A stretch of 64,000 nucleotides of DNA from Arenibacter echinorum (lineage in GTDB: Bacteria > Bacteroidota > Bacteroidia > Flavobacteriales > Flavobacteriaceae). This document shows, piece by piece, positions 17,642-24,497 of the stretch; the stretch's first letter is position 1; each line of letters opens with the position of its first letter. Location: contig NZ_QLLN01000005.1 in the NCBI RefSeq assembly GCF_003259375.1, forward strand, positions 372,001 to 436,000, written 5' to 3'. The notes beneath the pieces were generated by a model. The model worked only from the letters and a program-made list of their open reading frames with translations. It was not told the DNA's origin and searched no databases. The translations under genes and the position numbers were made by a program.

Positions 17642-19129
17642 CTATTCTACTGAGATTACTACGCGCCTATAATCAACCAGTGGTACAATCTCGCTCTCAT
17701 CCCAGACTTCGAGAATCAAATGCAGCTCTTTGCCTTTTGCGTCGTTCGGAACCGTGATTGAGATCTTGGCCTGGTCAGCATTCTCGATGCTAAGTTCCGT
17801 CCCGTAAGGCTTCATCCCGGCTTCTGGATAAATCCACCATTTGTAGTCTAGAGAATCTCGATCTGGATCCGTCGAAGCCAAGGCGTCGAAATCAAGCTTG
17901 TCTTCAACCTTTGCCGATACACGAACGATTTGGTCTGATGAATCCCCATTGATAACTGCTACGGGGTGGTGATTAGCTTCTTTGTAAGTTTTGATGCACC
18001 AGTCCATTCGGGCGTGAAGATCATTCCACATGGCCTGCCGCCATGGCCAGATAGCCGTGTTTTCATCGTGATACTCTATCCCTGTTTCTGGATCGACCCA
18101 ATGGTCAATGGCATCAGTGTATACCTCCCAAGGTTTGTACACTTCTTCGTGCGGCTTCACTCTGCCTATGCGAGAAGGAACATTCTTTACCTTTTTTGCG
18201 CCAAAACGACCACTCCAACCGCCCCAGGTCTGTTCTGAAGGATCGGTCAACCCGTGCGGCACAAGACTCATCCAGGGAATGGTGCCACCACCCTCTATAA
18301 AAGGAGGATTATCGAAGGCCTGGTCAGTTTCAGTGTGTTGTCGCATTGGATACAGTTCACCCAAAGCACCGTGTGCAGAACGCACGTGTTCGTGAGCCCA
18401 ATCATCCTGCCCCTTACTTGTATAAGGGAAGGGCTTCCAGTTATGCGGCCCTAGGTTCTTATTGTCTGGACCTCCAAAGTTCTTAGTTTGATGGATGGAA
18501 CGTATCCAATGGATTTTAGGAAATTGATTATTGATCCATGCTCCGGCCTCATCTTGGGCAGCATTTTCGTATACTCGAAGCTTTTCAACAAAGGCATCAA
18601 CTTCCTTAGTCGTATGGGTCTTGCGGTAATCGTAGAGAGCTTGAGCAAGAGTATTGGATCCTGCATTGATTACAACATGAATTGGACGTGAGTCGTCTTG
18701 AGTAACCCGATTAATAATCCAGTTTGACCCTTCAGTGGATTTACCATCTCCAACACCGCTCATACCATATTCAGGCTGCCCACTTGATACTTTTATTCGC
18801 AAGCCAAAGGGAGGTGGCCAACCTTTAGCGTGTAAATTTAAGTTTGGATACACCTTCTCATATCCATCAATCAGTTTTTGAAAAAGCTCTGGATGGGTGA
18901 CACTTCTATAAGCAGTCGGGTTGCTCGGCTGCAGAAAAATACCCGTTACAGCTATTAGTCCTTCAATATCGATGGCGTTTGAACACATCAAAAGGTGATG
19001 CATCTGCTGCACTTCATCCGTCTCGTTCCCCATGTCGGCTAGAACAATTAGTCTTGGTTTTACTGATTGTGATTGACTATGGTTTATTATAAAAAAAAAG
19101 AAAACAAACAAAGGATAAAAACGTTTCAT
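17642..19129 (-). CDS. DUF1593 / Sde182-type cellulose-binding, nucleoside-hydrolase-like protein
   Basis: A secreted 495-residue protein. The N-terminal domain resembles nucleoside hydrolases, with RLIVLADMGNETDEVQQMHH (an Asp-rich metal-binding start) and HVVINAGSNTLAQAL. The C-terminal part (about 400-495) is an immunoglobulin-like domain with DPDRDSLDYKWW and WDESEIVPLVDYRRVV, as in Sde0182-type cellulose-binding proteins. The signal peptide ends NHSQS. The enzymatic activity of the family is not settled. The gene is visibly richer in G+C than its neighbours and is bordered on its 3' side by a ghost of another gene's tail, so recent acquisition or cassette replacement is likely. Confidence 0.85.
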   Translation of the reverse strand: MKRFYPLFVFFFFIINHSQSQSVKPRLIVLADMGNETDEVQQMHHLLMCSNAIDIEGLIAVTGIFLQPSNPTAYRSVTHPELFQKLIDGYEKVYPNLNLHAKGWPPPFGLRIKVSSGQPEYGMSGVGDGKSTEGSNWIINRVTQDDSRPIHVVINAGSNTLAQALYDYRKTHTTKEVDAFVEKLRVYENAAQDEAGAWINNQFPKIHWIRSIHQTKNFGGPDNKNLGPHNWKPFPYTSKGQDDWAHEHVRSAHGALGELYPMRQHTETDQAFDNPPFIEGGGTIPWMSLVPHGLTDPSEQTWGGWSGRFGAKKVKNVPSRIGRVKPHEEVYKPWEVYTDAIDHWVDPETGIEYHDENTAIWPWRQAMWNDLHARMDWCIKTYKEANHHPVAVINGDSSDQIVRVSAKVEDKLDFDALASTDPDRDSLDYKWWIYPEAGMKPYGTELSIENADQAKISITVPNDAKGKELHLILEVWDESEIVPLVDYRRVVISVE

Positions 19130-19156
19130 ATTTTTTTGTTGCTAAAATTCAATATT

Positions 19157-19435
19157 TCAATTTAATTTAATAATCGCAGCATCGCGATCTCCAATAGTTA
19201 AGGCAACGGAAGTATTGTCATTATGTATTGGTGTAACATTCCAGATATCTTTAGCTTCTATTAATTTCATTTTATCCGACAATGAAAGTATCACTTCACG
19301 TGAAATTCTACTTGAATTCAACACCGATTAATAGGTTCCTCTATCTCCTCTATATAATCTAGCTTTTATTATATTCTCATTAGAAATCACATCTTGAACA
19401 ACACATTCAGGTTCAACATATTCATGACACTTCAT
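19157..19435 (-). pseudogene. C-terminal remnant of an unidentified secreted enzyme with an in-frame stop
   Basis: One frame runs 93 codons on the minus strand from ATG 19435: KARLYRGDRGTY, then a TAA (19328-19330), then continues in the same frame as NSSRISREVILSLSDKMK, IEAKDIWNVTPIHND and TSVALTIGDRDAAIIKLN to a natural stop at 19157. The pattern of a beta-sandwich ending in an alternating hydrophobic strand is like the last domain of many glycoside hydrolases. The body of the gene is gone. It follows promoter site 3 and precedes DUF1593 by 28 bp, so that promoter may now serve DUF1593. Confidence 0.6.
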
Positions 19436-19459
19436 AAATCTTTTTTATTTCCTACTATA

Positions 19460-19523
19460 CAATTTTAAGGTCTTTCTGGTAAAAATTTAGGGACATATGA
19501 TTAACAAATAAGGTTATATGATT
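19460..19523 (-). promoter_or_regulatory. Promoter with 21-bp-spaced direct repeat (site 3)
   Basis: TATGATT at 19496-19502 and 19517-19523, 21 bp apart, spacer AACAAATAAGGTTA. CAATTTTA at 19460-19467 (TAAAATTG on the transcribed strand) keeps the same 29-bp distance. It precedes the remnant at 19157-19435 and then the DUF1593 gene. Confidence 0.65.
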
Positions 19524-19752
19524 TCCCATAAAACTCTCGGCTAATTCAACCAACCCTCGATACTTTATTTTTGCAATTTAAAATTTGCATTGACCTAATT
19601 TCCTTAACCATTTTCCAGTAGCAATAGTTTTCCTAGCCTTTCCAATCTTTAATGCAAATGGCCCATATTTTTCAAAACCAAACAATAAAAGTGCTTTTAT
19701 GAATCATTTTTTTATCGTCTTCAACATTGACCATCACTTTCTCAAAAAAATA

Positions 19753-19778
19753 AAAGCACGGGCCTAAACCCGTGCTTT
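19753..19778 (-). terminator. Intrinsic terminator after TolB-like gene
   Basis: AAAGCACGGG pairs with CCCGTGCTTT around a 6-base loop, and on the minus strand the stem is followed by TTATTTTTTTG. A clear rho-independent terminator for the gene ending at 19873. Confidence 0.85.
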
Positions 19779-19872
19779 CAAACAACTAACTTAACTGCAC
19801 TAAAAATCATGAACATCTATATTCTGAATCAAATTTCAACTCGACTGTCTCTTATTTTTTTGACATAACCAT

Positions 19873-21384
19873 CTATTTCTTCGAATTACTTACAAAGGCG
19901 ATATGTTTGCTATCAGGCGACCATGAATTGACATTTAATGTACCCTGTCCTCCATACATATAGGCAATTACTTTTGGGGCTCCCCCTGAAACGGGCATTA
20001 AGCGCAACATAACTTGTTTGTAATTTGGATGGGAATTCAATTCAATATCCGGATTGAAGGAAATAAAGGCTAACCATTTTCCATCTGGGGAGATATGGGG
20101 GAACCAATTGTTGTACTGATCAAAAGTTAGCTGTTCCTTATTACTTCCATCAGGCTTCATCCTCCATAGTTGCATGGTACCCCCGTTCTTTGACCCATTA
20201 TAATAAATGTATTTACCATCCGGGGAATATTCGCATCCATCAACATGTTCTAATTTCTTATTGTTTGTTAATTTTATCTCTAGTCCACCCTTAATCGATT
20301 TTTTGTAAATATTATAGATTTTATTACCGTCTCTTTGAGCTACATATACGACCTCTTTGTTGTTTGCCGACCAACCATGGAGGTAAGAAGGGGCCTCTGT
20401 CGTAATCGCTTTAGGTTCACCTCCTGAAAGCGGTAACACAAAAACGTTTGAACCCTTACCATCTTTATAGCTAATACCCAACATTTTACCATCAAAAGAA
20501 ATACAATGGTCATTATTTATCTTGTCAGCAAATCCTGTATTTAATTTTTTCGTTTCGCCACCACTTATCGGAATAGTATACAACGACCCATCCATATTAA
20601 ACAACAAATCTTTACCATCGGGCATCCAGTTAGGAGCTTCAAAGCGCCCATCCTTTTCGAGAATTACCTTACGTTTGCCATCGAAAACATTCATAGTTTC
20701 CATACGGCAGCCAATCCAACCATCTTTATAAGGGTTATAGGAATCTGCCACTGGTTGATCAATACGGACGTTCCAAACTTTTGCCGTTTCAATTTTATCA
20801 ACATCATGGGAACTTATTACAACACCTGTCAAAGCCTCTTCTGGCATATATGGCAATTCTTTGGAACTGATTTCTTGCAATGGTTCTCCAGGATGCGCCG
20901 TCCGTACAATAAACAGATTTCCCTGGCGCTCTAATTGTATAATTTGTTGAAAGCGCTTTTCGGCAGCAACGTTATTTTCCGGATTACGCATTTCTGCTCC
21001 TTTACGTTCACGCCATTGACCCGTCATAAGTCCGTCTCCATGTAAAAATCCACCTGCCATCACTGCATCATCAGCCTTAGTGGCTCGTGCCATCCATCCA
21101 ATTTTGCGATGAACCTCGTTATAGCCTTCGAATTCGAAATTGGCGGTCACTATAAAATCACCCTTGATTTTATTGAAGAGATAACGGTGTTCATCCCGTT
21201 GTCCCCAGATGTTATAACCTGCACCTTTTATCATATATGTCTGAGTTGCGTCATCGTAAGAAGCCGACCCAGCTAATTTTGGGTTGCCAATGTCTTTATT
21301 GTTTTGAAAAATTCCAATTGCGTTTTCTTGGGCAAACGACATCTGTAATATGCTTATACAAAAGAGTAAAAATTTAAAGTTCAT
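19873..21384 (-). CDS. TolB-like propeller protein with N-terminal concanavalin-like domain
   Basis: A secreted 503-residue protein (signal ends MSFAQ). Residues about 25-215 look like a DUF1349-type beta-sandwich (FNKIKGDFIVTANFEF, IGWMARATKADDAVMAG). From about 225 it carries PD40/TolB repeats: NWMPDGKDLLFNMDGSLY, YSPDGKYIYYNG, HISPDGKWLAFISF and SWSPDSKHIAFVS. No catalytic motif is evident; such proteins often sit in glycan loci and may bind carbohydrate. It has its own promoter with the shared 21-bp repeat and its own terminator. Its 3' end was duplicated (see 17578-17641). Confidence 0.8.
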   Translation of the reverse strand: MNFKFLLFCISILQMSFAQENAIGIFQNNKDIGNPKLAGSASYDDATQTYMIKGAGYNIWGQRDEHRYLFNKIKGDFIVTANFEFEGYNEVHRKIGWMARATKADDAVMAGGFLHGDGLMTGQWRERKGAEMRNPENNVAAEKRFQQIIQLERQGNLFIVRTAHPGEPLQEISSKELPYMPEEALTGVVISSHDVDKIETAKVWNVRIDQPVADSYNPYKDGWIGCRMETMNVFDGKRKVILEKDGRFEAPNWMPDGKDLLFNMDGSLYTIPISGGETKKLNTGFADKINNDHCISFDGKMLGISYKDGKGSNVFVLPLSGGEPKAITTEAPSYLHGWSANNKEVVYVAQRDGNKIYNIYKKSIKGGLEIKLTNNKKLEHVDGCEYSPDGKYIYYNGSKNGGTMQLWRMKPDGSNKEQLTFDQYNNWFPHISPDGKWLAFISFNPDIELNSHPNYKQVMLRLMPVSGGAPKVIAYMYGGQGTLNVNSWSPDSKHIAFVSNSKK

Positions 21385-21502
21385 ATTTTACATTGTTTAT
21401 AAACACAATTGGAACAATTCATTATACACCAATATTATAATTTAGGTCAGTTACATAGTATACATGAACTGTCATTTAAAAGGCTATTCTTTTTTAACAA
21501 TA

Positions 21503-21566
21503 CAATGCTATTAAGTTTCAGATAAAGGTTGAGGGGCGTATGATTATTATAAAAGGTGATATGATT
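21503..21566 (-). promoter_or_regulatory. Promoter with 21-bp-spaced direct repeat (site 4), upstream of TolB-like gene
   Basis: TATGATT at 21539-21545 and 21560-21566, 21 bp apart, spacer ATTATAAAAGGTGA. CAATGCTA at 21503-21510 (TAGCATTG on the transcribed strand) lies at the same 29-bp distance. The flank GAGGGGCG and the ACAATACAATGCTAT stretch are nearly identical to site 2. Confidence 0.7.
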
Positions 21567-21581
21567 TTTACTAAAAAATTC

Positions 21582-21826
21582 ACACCTTATCCATCTGTAG
21601 CATATCCGAAAGAATACCCGTATTTGCTTATGGACCTACTAAGTACATTTTGAAACCAACCAAAAAAATTCAATTTGTTGGAAAACATATTATACATACA
21701 TTTCACAGTCGCTTGGTCCTGAAGAAAAGGGAAATAGGAAATGGCACTTGGAGAGTATTTTACAGAAACATAGTTTTAGCTATCTTCAATGAAAAAAAAA
21801 GTGTTAAGCCAGTTTCAATTAGGTAA
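21582..21826 (+). pseudogene. Remnant of a DDE (IS481-like) transposase C-terminus
   Basis: A plus-strand frame reads TPYPSVAYPKEYPYLLMD, then, after a frame change, KKIQFVGKHIIHTFHSRLVL, GNGTWRVFYRNIVLAIFNEK and KPVSIR-stop. This arrangement (proline/tyrosine segment, beta-rich G-x-W-x-V-Y-F stretch, short tail) is typical of the end of integrase-core transposases of Bacteroidota. The catalytic core and the IS ends are missing, so family assignment is tentative. Confidence 0.45.
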
Positions 21827-22122
21827 AGTCATATTTTGGAGTAAACAATGTCACTAAACCAATATATTCCTTAAATCAAGGCTAGGTTACGACACAGATA
21901 TGCAGTGATATTTAAAAGTCATTCAAAGTTACTTTGAATAAATTGCTACCTTATTCCAATGTTCTCAAAAAAGCAATCATAGACCCAATTCAAATTATAT
22001 CTCGGAAAAATATTCAGGGGTCAACCATACCTTCCATTCTTCATGGTGACTTGGAATTATAATTCTTTCCTATTCCAATTATTGAAGCATTATTTTAAAC
22101 ATTCTTTACCCTTATATTCTTA

Positions 22123-22299
22123 TCAAGAGTTAATTATTGAATTCAAAATAACCAATGCATATGCTCTTATGCTCGAGACCTTAATAGAATGCTCCGCTTC
22201 CTCCCTATTAGACAAAAACCCCACCTCCAATAATATCACTGGACAAACGTATTGGGTTTCTCTAAGCACCTGAAAATTAGCATATTTCATTCCCCTCAT
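22123..22299 (-). pseudogene. Remnant of an N-acetylmuramoyl-L-alanine amidase (Amidase_3)
   Basis: The last 58 codons of a minus-strand frame read NFQVLRET, VILLEVGFLSNREEAEH and IRAYALVILNSI then stop. The pattern L-L-E-x-G-F-L-S-N-x-E-E-A is diagnostic of the C-terminal part of zinc amidases that cleave peptidoglycan stems; the Glu is a catalytic residue. The N-terminal two thirds, including the first zinc ligands, are absent, cut off close to the attachment region. Confidence 0.7.
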
Positions 22300-22343
22300 T
22301 TATATAGTATCGGCAACCACGAACATTGTATGTCTAAAATTTA

Positions 22344-22356
22344 TGACCCCCTGCTT
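22344..22356. repeat. 13-bp duplicate of tRNA core sequence
   Basis: TGACCCCCTGCTT here is identical to 22586-22598 inside the tRNA-Val fragment (anticodon stem and variable region on the minus strand). It lies 129 bp before the first 28-bp repeat, while the tRNA copy lies 132 bp before the second. Possible second recombination core. Confidence 0.5.
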
Positions 22357-22472
22357 TTTGATTTTCAAAACCAAATATATTTCCATTAAGAATATTGATA
22401 AAAAATTGATTATAAGTTGATTATAATGAATGTAATAGTCTAGAGTACAATTCAGTTTCGACAAAATAGAAG

Positions 22473-22500
22473 AAAAGTGAGCCTAAAGTGAGCGTTTTTA
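22473..22500. repeat. 28-bp repeat, copy 1 (candidate integrase arm site)
   Basis: Begins AAAAGTGAGC and contains AAAGTGAGC twice in tandem, ending GTTTTTA. It matches 22718-22745 at 27 of 28 positions. Confidence 0.65.
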
Positions 22501-22522
22501 GCAATTTTCAAGGCCAACAAAA

Positions 22523-22548
22523 AAGGCTTCCAATTTCTTGGAAGCCTT
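22523..22548 (-). terminator. Intrinsic terminator of the tRNA
   Basis: AAGGCTTCCA and its complement form a perfect 10-11 bp stem around a short loop; on the minus strand it is followed by a T run. It lies directly 3' of the tRNA-Val fragment, as expected for the original tRNA terminator. Confidence 0.8.
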
Positions 22549-22561
22549 GTCTTTGTTACTG

Positions 22562-22603
22562 TGGGCCCTACTGGGTTCGAACCAGTGACCCCCTGCTTGT
22601 AAG
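22562..22603 (-). other. tRNA-Val(TAC) 3' fragment, island attachment site
   Basis: On the minus strand the sequence gives the anticodon loop CTTACAA (anticodon TAC), the 3' anticodon strand GCAGG, the T arm ACTGG-TTCGAAC-CCAGT, the acceptor strand AGGGCCC and discriminator A. The 5' half of the tRNA is missing: beyond CTTACAA the sequence no longer pairs. A tRNA cut at the anticodon loop next to a tyrosine recombinase is the signature of element integration at a tRNA 3' end. The intact tRNA should lie at the far right end of the element. Confidence 0.8.
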
Positions 22604-22717
22604 TCTATAAGATAGGACATCAAAACATGTTATATGCCTATCTTATGTACTTGAATATCAACAATTTAAATCATTTTGACTTATTTTGTAGTCATTTGTA
22701 GCCTTTTGATATCAAGG

Positions 22718-22745
22718 AAAAGTGAGCGTAAAGTGAGCGTTTTTA
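22718..22745. repeat. 28-bp repeat, copy 2 (candidate integrase arm site)
   Basis: Begins AAAAGTGAGC with a second AAAGTGAGC 12 bp on, ending GTTTTTA. It lies 35 bp before the recombinase start codon, so binding there could also control the recombinase gene. Confidence 0.65.
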
Positions 22746-22779
22746 TTTCTTACCTTTTACTTATAATATCCAAGAATCA

Positions 22780-24036
22780 ATGGCCAAGGTAAGTCTGATA
22801 CTCGACACAAGGAAGAAATCCAAAAGTAGGATTACCGGCCTATATCCCATAGTCCTCAGGGTCTTCCATATAAAGAATCGACTGCTTGGCATTGGCCATT
22901 ACACCTCCCCTGCAGGATGGGACTCAAAAAACCATCTTCTGCGCAAATCCGCAGCAGTGAACAATAGTTCGGATTGCCAAAAGATAAACGCTGAACTTGG
23001 CGATAAGTTCCATTGGGCCAAACAAGTGGTATACGAGCTCGGCGATAGTATCGACCGGATGGACGTAGACCTCCTTCTGGGCCATATCAAGGGCAGATGG
23101 GATACCGAACTGGATTTTGAGATAAAAAAGAAGGTGGAAAATAATATTTCATTATCCCAATGGGGAAGTGTGTTGATAAAAAGAAAACGGGCAGCGAACA
23201 TTCCGGGCACGGCACAGTGGTACCAAAGTGGCTTGGATGCCATGACTAAATTTAACAATGGAAAGGATATATTTCTCTACGATATTTCCGTGACATTTCT
23301 CAAGGACTTCGAGGCCCAACAACTGAGCAAGGGAAATTCCAAGAACACGATAGGGATGTACATCAGGGCGATTAGGTCCATATACAATAGTGCCATTAAA
23401 GAGGACCAATTTGTTCCGATCAAAAATCCGTTCGATCATTATAGGACGCCATCAATGGCGAGGACCAAAAAGAAGGCCGTGGCAAAAGTCAAGATTATGG
23501 ATATAAAGGAATTGGAATATGAGCACGAAAGCCCTCTTTGGCATGCAAAGAACTATGCCCTGATCATGTTCTACTGCAGGGGAATGAACTTTATAGATCT
23601 TGTAAAGCTTAAAGTGCAGAATATCAAGGACGGCCGACTTCAATATGGCAGGAGCAAAACGGGTGACCCATTCTCCGTCAGGATTACCGAAAGTCTGGGG
23701 AACACCCTGGAGTTCTACCTTAAGGGGAAACAACCAGAGGATTATTTGTTTCCCACGAACTATGACGGAAGCACCAAACATTTTCAAAAGTACAAATCGC
23801 AAAGGAGGAGAATGAACGAACGTCTTAAGATCATTGCGAAAGATGCGGGGATAGAAGGAGAATTCACGACCTACTACATCCGCCATTCCTGGGCCACGAT
23901 AGCCAAATTTATGGGCATATCTACAGAAATAATCAGTGAAGGTTTAGGTCATAGTTCCTTAAGAACTACCGAAATCTATTTGAAAAGTTTTACCAACTCT
24001 GTTTTGGATGAGGCCAATGAGCTTGTTGTTTCTTAG
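22780..24036 (+). CDS. Tyrosine site-specific recombinase (integrase) of a genomic island
   Basis: A 418-residue tyrosine recombinase of the Bacteroidota type. The N-terminal arm-binding domain (about 1-100: LILDTRKKSKSRI, YPIVLRVF) is followed by a SAM-like core-binding domain (about 130-215) and the catalytic domain. Catalytic candidates are Arg in CRGMNF (about 265), Lys in SKTGDPF (about 292), Arg in YYIRHSWAT (about 368), His in GLGHSS (about 390) and the nucleophile Tyr in TEIYLKSF (about 400). The position usually held by the first His of HxxR is Tyr, a common variant in this group. It reads away from the tRNA fragment into the island. Gene G+C is higher than in the flanking spacer. 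Confidence 0.93.
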   Translation: MAKVSLILDTRKKSKSRITGLYPIVLRVFHIKNRLLGIGHYTSPAGWDSKNHLLRKSAAVNNSSDCQKINAELGDKFHWAKQVVYELGDSIDRMDVDLLLGHIKGRWDTELDFEIKKKVENNISLSQWGSVLIKRKRAANIPGTAQWYQSGLDAMTKFNNGKDIFLYDISVTFLKDFEAQQLSKGNSKNTIGMYIRAIRSIYNSAIKEDQFVPIKNPFDHYRTPSMARTKKKAVAKVKIMDIKELEYEHESPLWHAKNYALIMFYCRGMNFIDLVKLKVQNIKDGRLQYGRSKTGDPFSVRITESLGNTLEFYLKGKQPEDYLFPTNYDGSTKHFQKYKSQRRRMNERLKIIAKDAGIEGEFTTYYIRHSWATIAKFMGISTEIISEGLGHSSLRTTEIYLKSFTNSVLDEANELVVS

Positions 24037-24255
24037 ACTCCTTCTTTATTTTCGTTTAAATATCCGAATGATATCATCCAAAACTTCACCATAGAGAATT
24101 TTCAATAACTTATTAAACTCTTTAAAACTTCTAAATAGTACTCCTTCACCCCTCACGATATTTAAATATTACATTCAAAATGGCCAATACTAAGCTCCAA
24201 ATTTATTATGGTTTTTGAATGCTCTGTTTTCTCCCAATTGACCAAAAAAATGCCA

Positions 24256-24474
24256 CTAATTCGAACTTACACTTTCTGCCTTGAACCCAATTTTTTGCAA
24301 CGTAGTTTTTACATCTTCTTCTGAAGCACCAGCGCTTTTTATGGTTAAAATTTTGTCAGGATTATCGGTATCCACTTCCCAACTTTCTATACCTTCTTGC
24401 TTGTTTAAAAATGGGGTTACTTTTGATACACAACCACCACAATTAATATTTGTTTTAAATTTTAAAGTTTTCAT
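24256..24474 (-). CDS. HMA-domain metallochaperone (CopZ-like)
   Basis: A 72-residue ferredoxin-like heavy-metal-associated domain. The metal site is NCGGC near residue 12, followed by the usual strand-helix order (SWEVDTDN, EEDVKTTLQKIGF). Such proteins carry Cu(I) in the cytoplasm and hand it to a P-type ATPase; the ATPase gene ends 24 bp upstream on the same strand, so they form one unit. A related HMA protein lies at 52854-53069. Confidence 0.9.
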   Translation of the reverse strand: MKTLKFKTNINCGGCVSKVTPFLNKQEGIESWEVDTDNPDKILTIKSAGASEEDVKTTLQKIGFKAESVSSN

Positions 24475-24497
24475 AGTATTTGAATTTATAATTAATA

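Larger units (their letters stand above)
17255..17645. repeat. Diverged duplicate block, copy 1 (TolB tail ghost + terminator + promoter)
   Basis: This block matches 19450-19945 along its length: the end of the TolB gene, a GC-rich terminator, a shared AT-rich stretch (for example TTTATCGTCTTCAACATTG in both), and the 21-bp-repeat promoter. Copy 2 has about 100 extra bases in the middle. A third partial copy of the promoter part alone lies at 21495-21590. This accounts for most of the 629-bp gap at 17013-17641. Confidence 0.75.
19450..19945. repeat. Diverged duplicate block, copy 2
   Basis: Homologous to 17255-17645. Here the TolB tail is intact and in use, followed by a strong terminator, a longer AT-rich middle that includes about 100 bp not in copy 1, and promoter site 3. 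Together with the remnant at 19157-19435 it accounts for the 743-bp gap at 19130-19872. Confidence 0.75.

Noticed and set aside
22043-22273. A 76-codon plus-strand open frame in the boundary region
   Set aside because: It overlaps the amidase remnant on the other strand, has no recognisable motif and its composition fits random AT-rich sequence.
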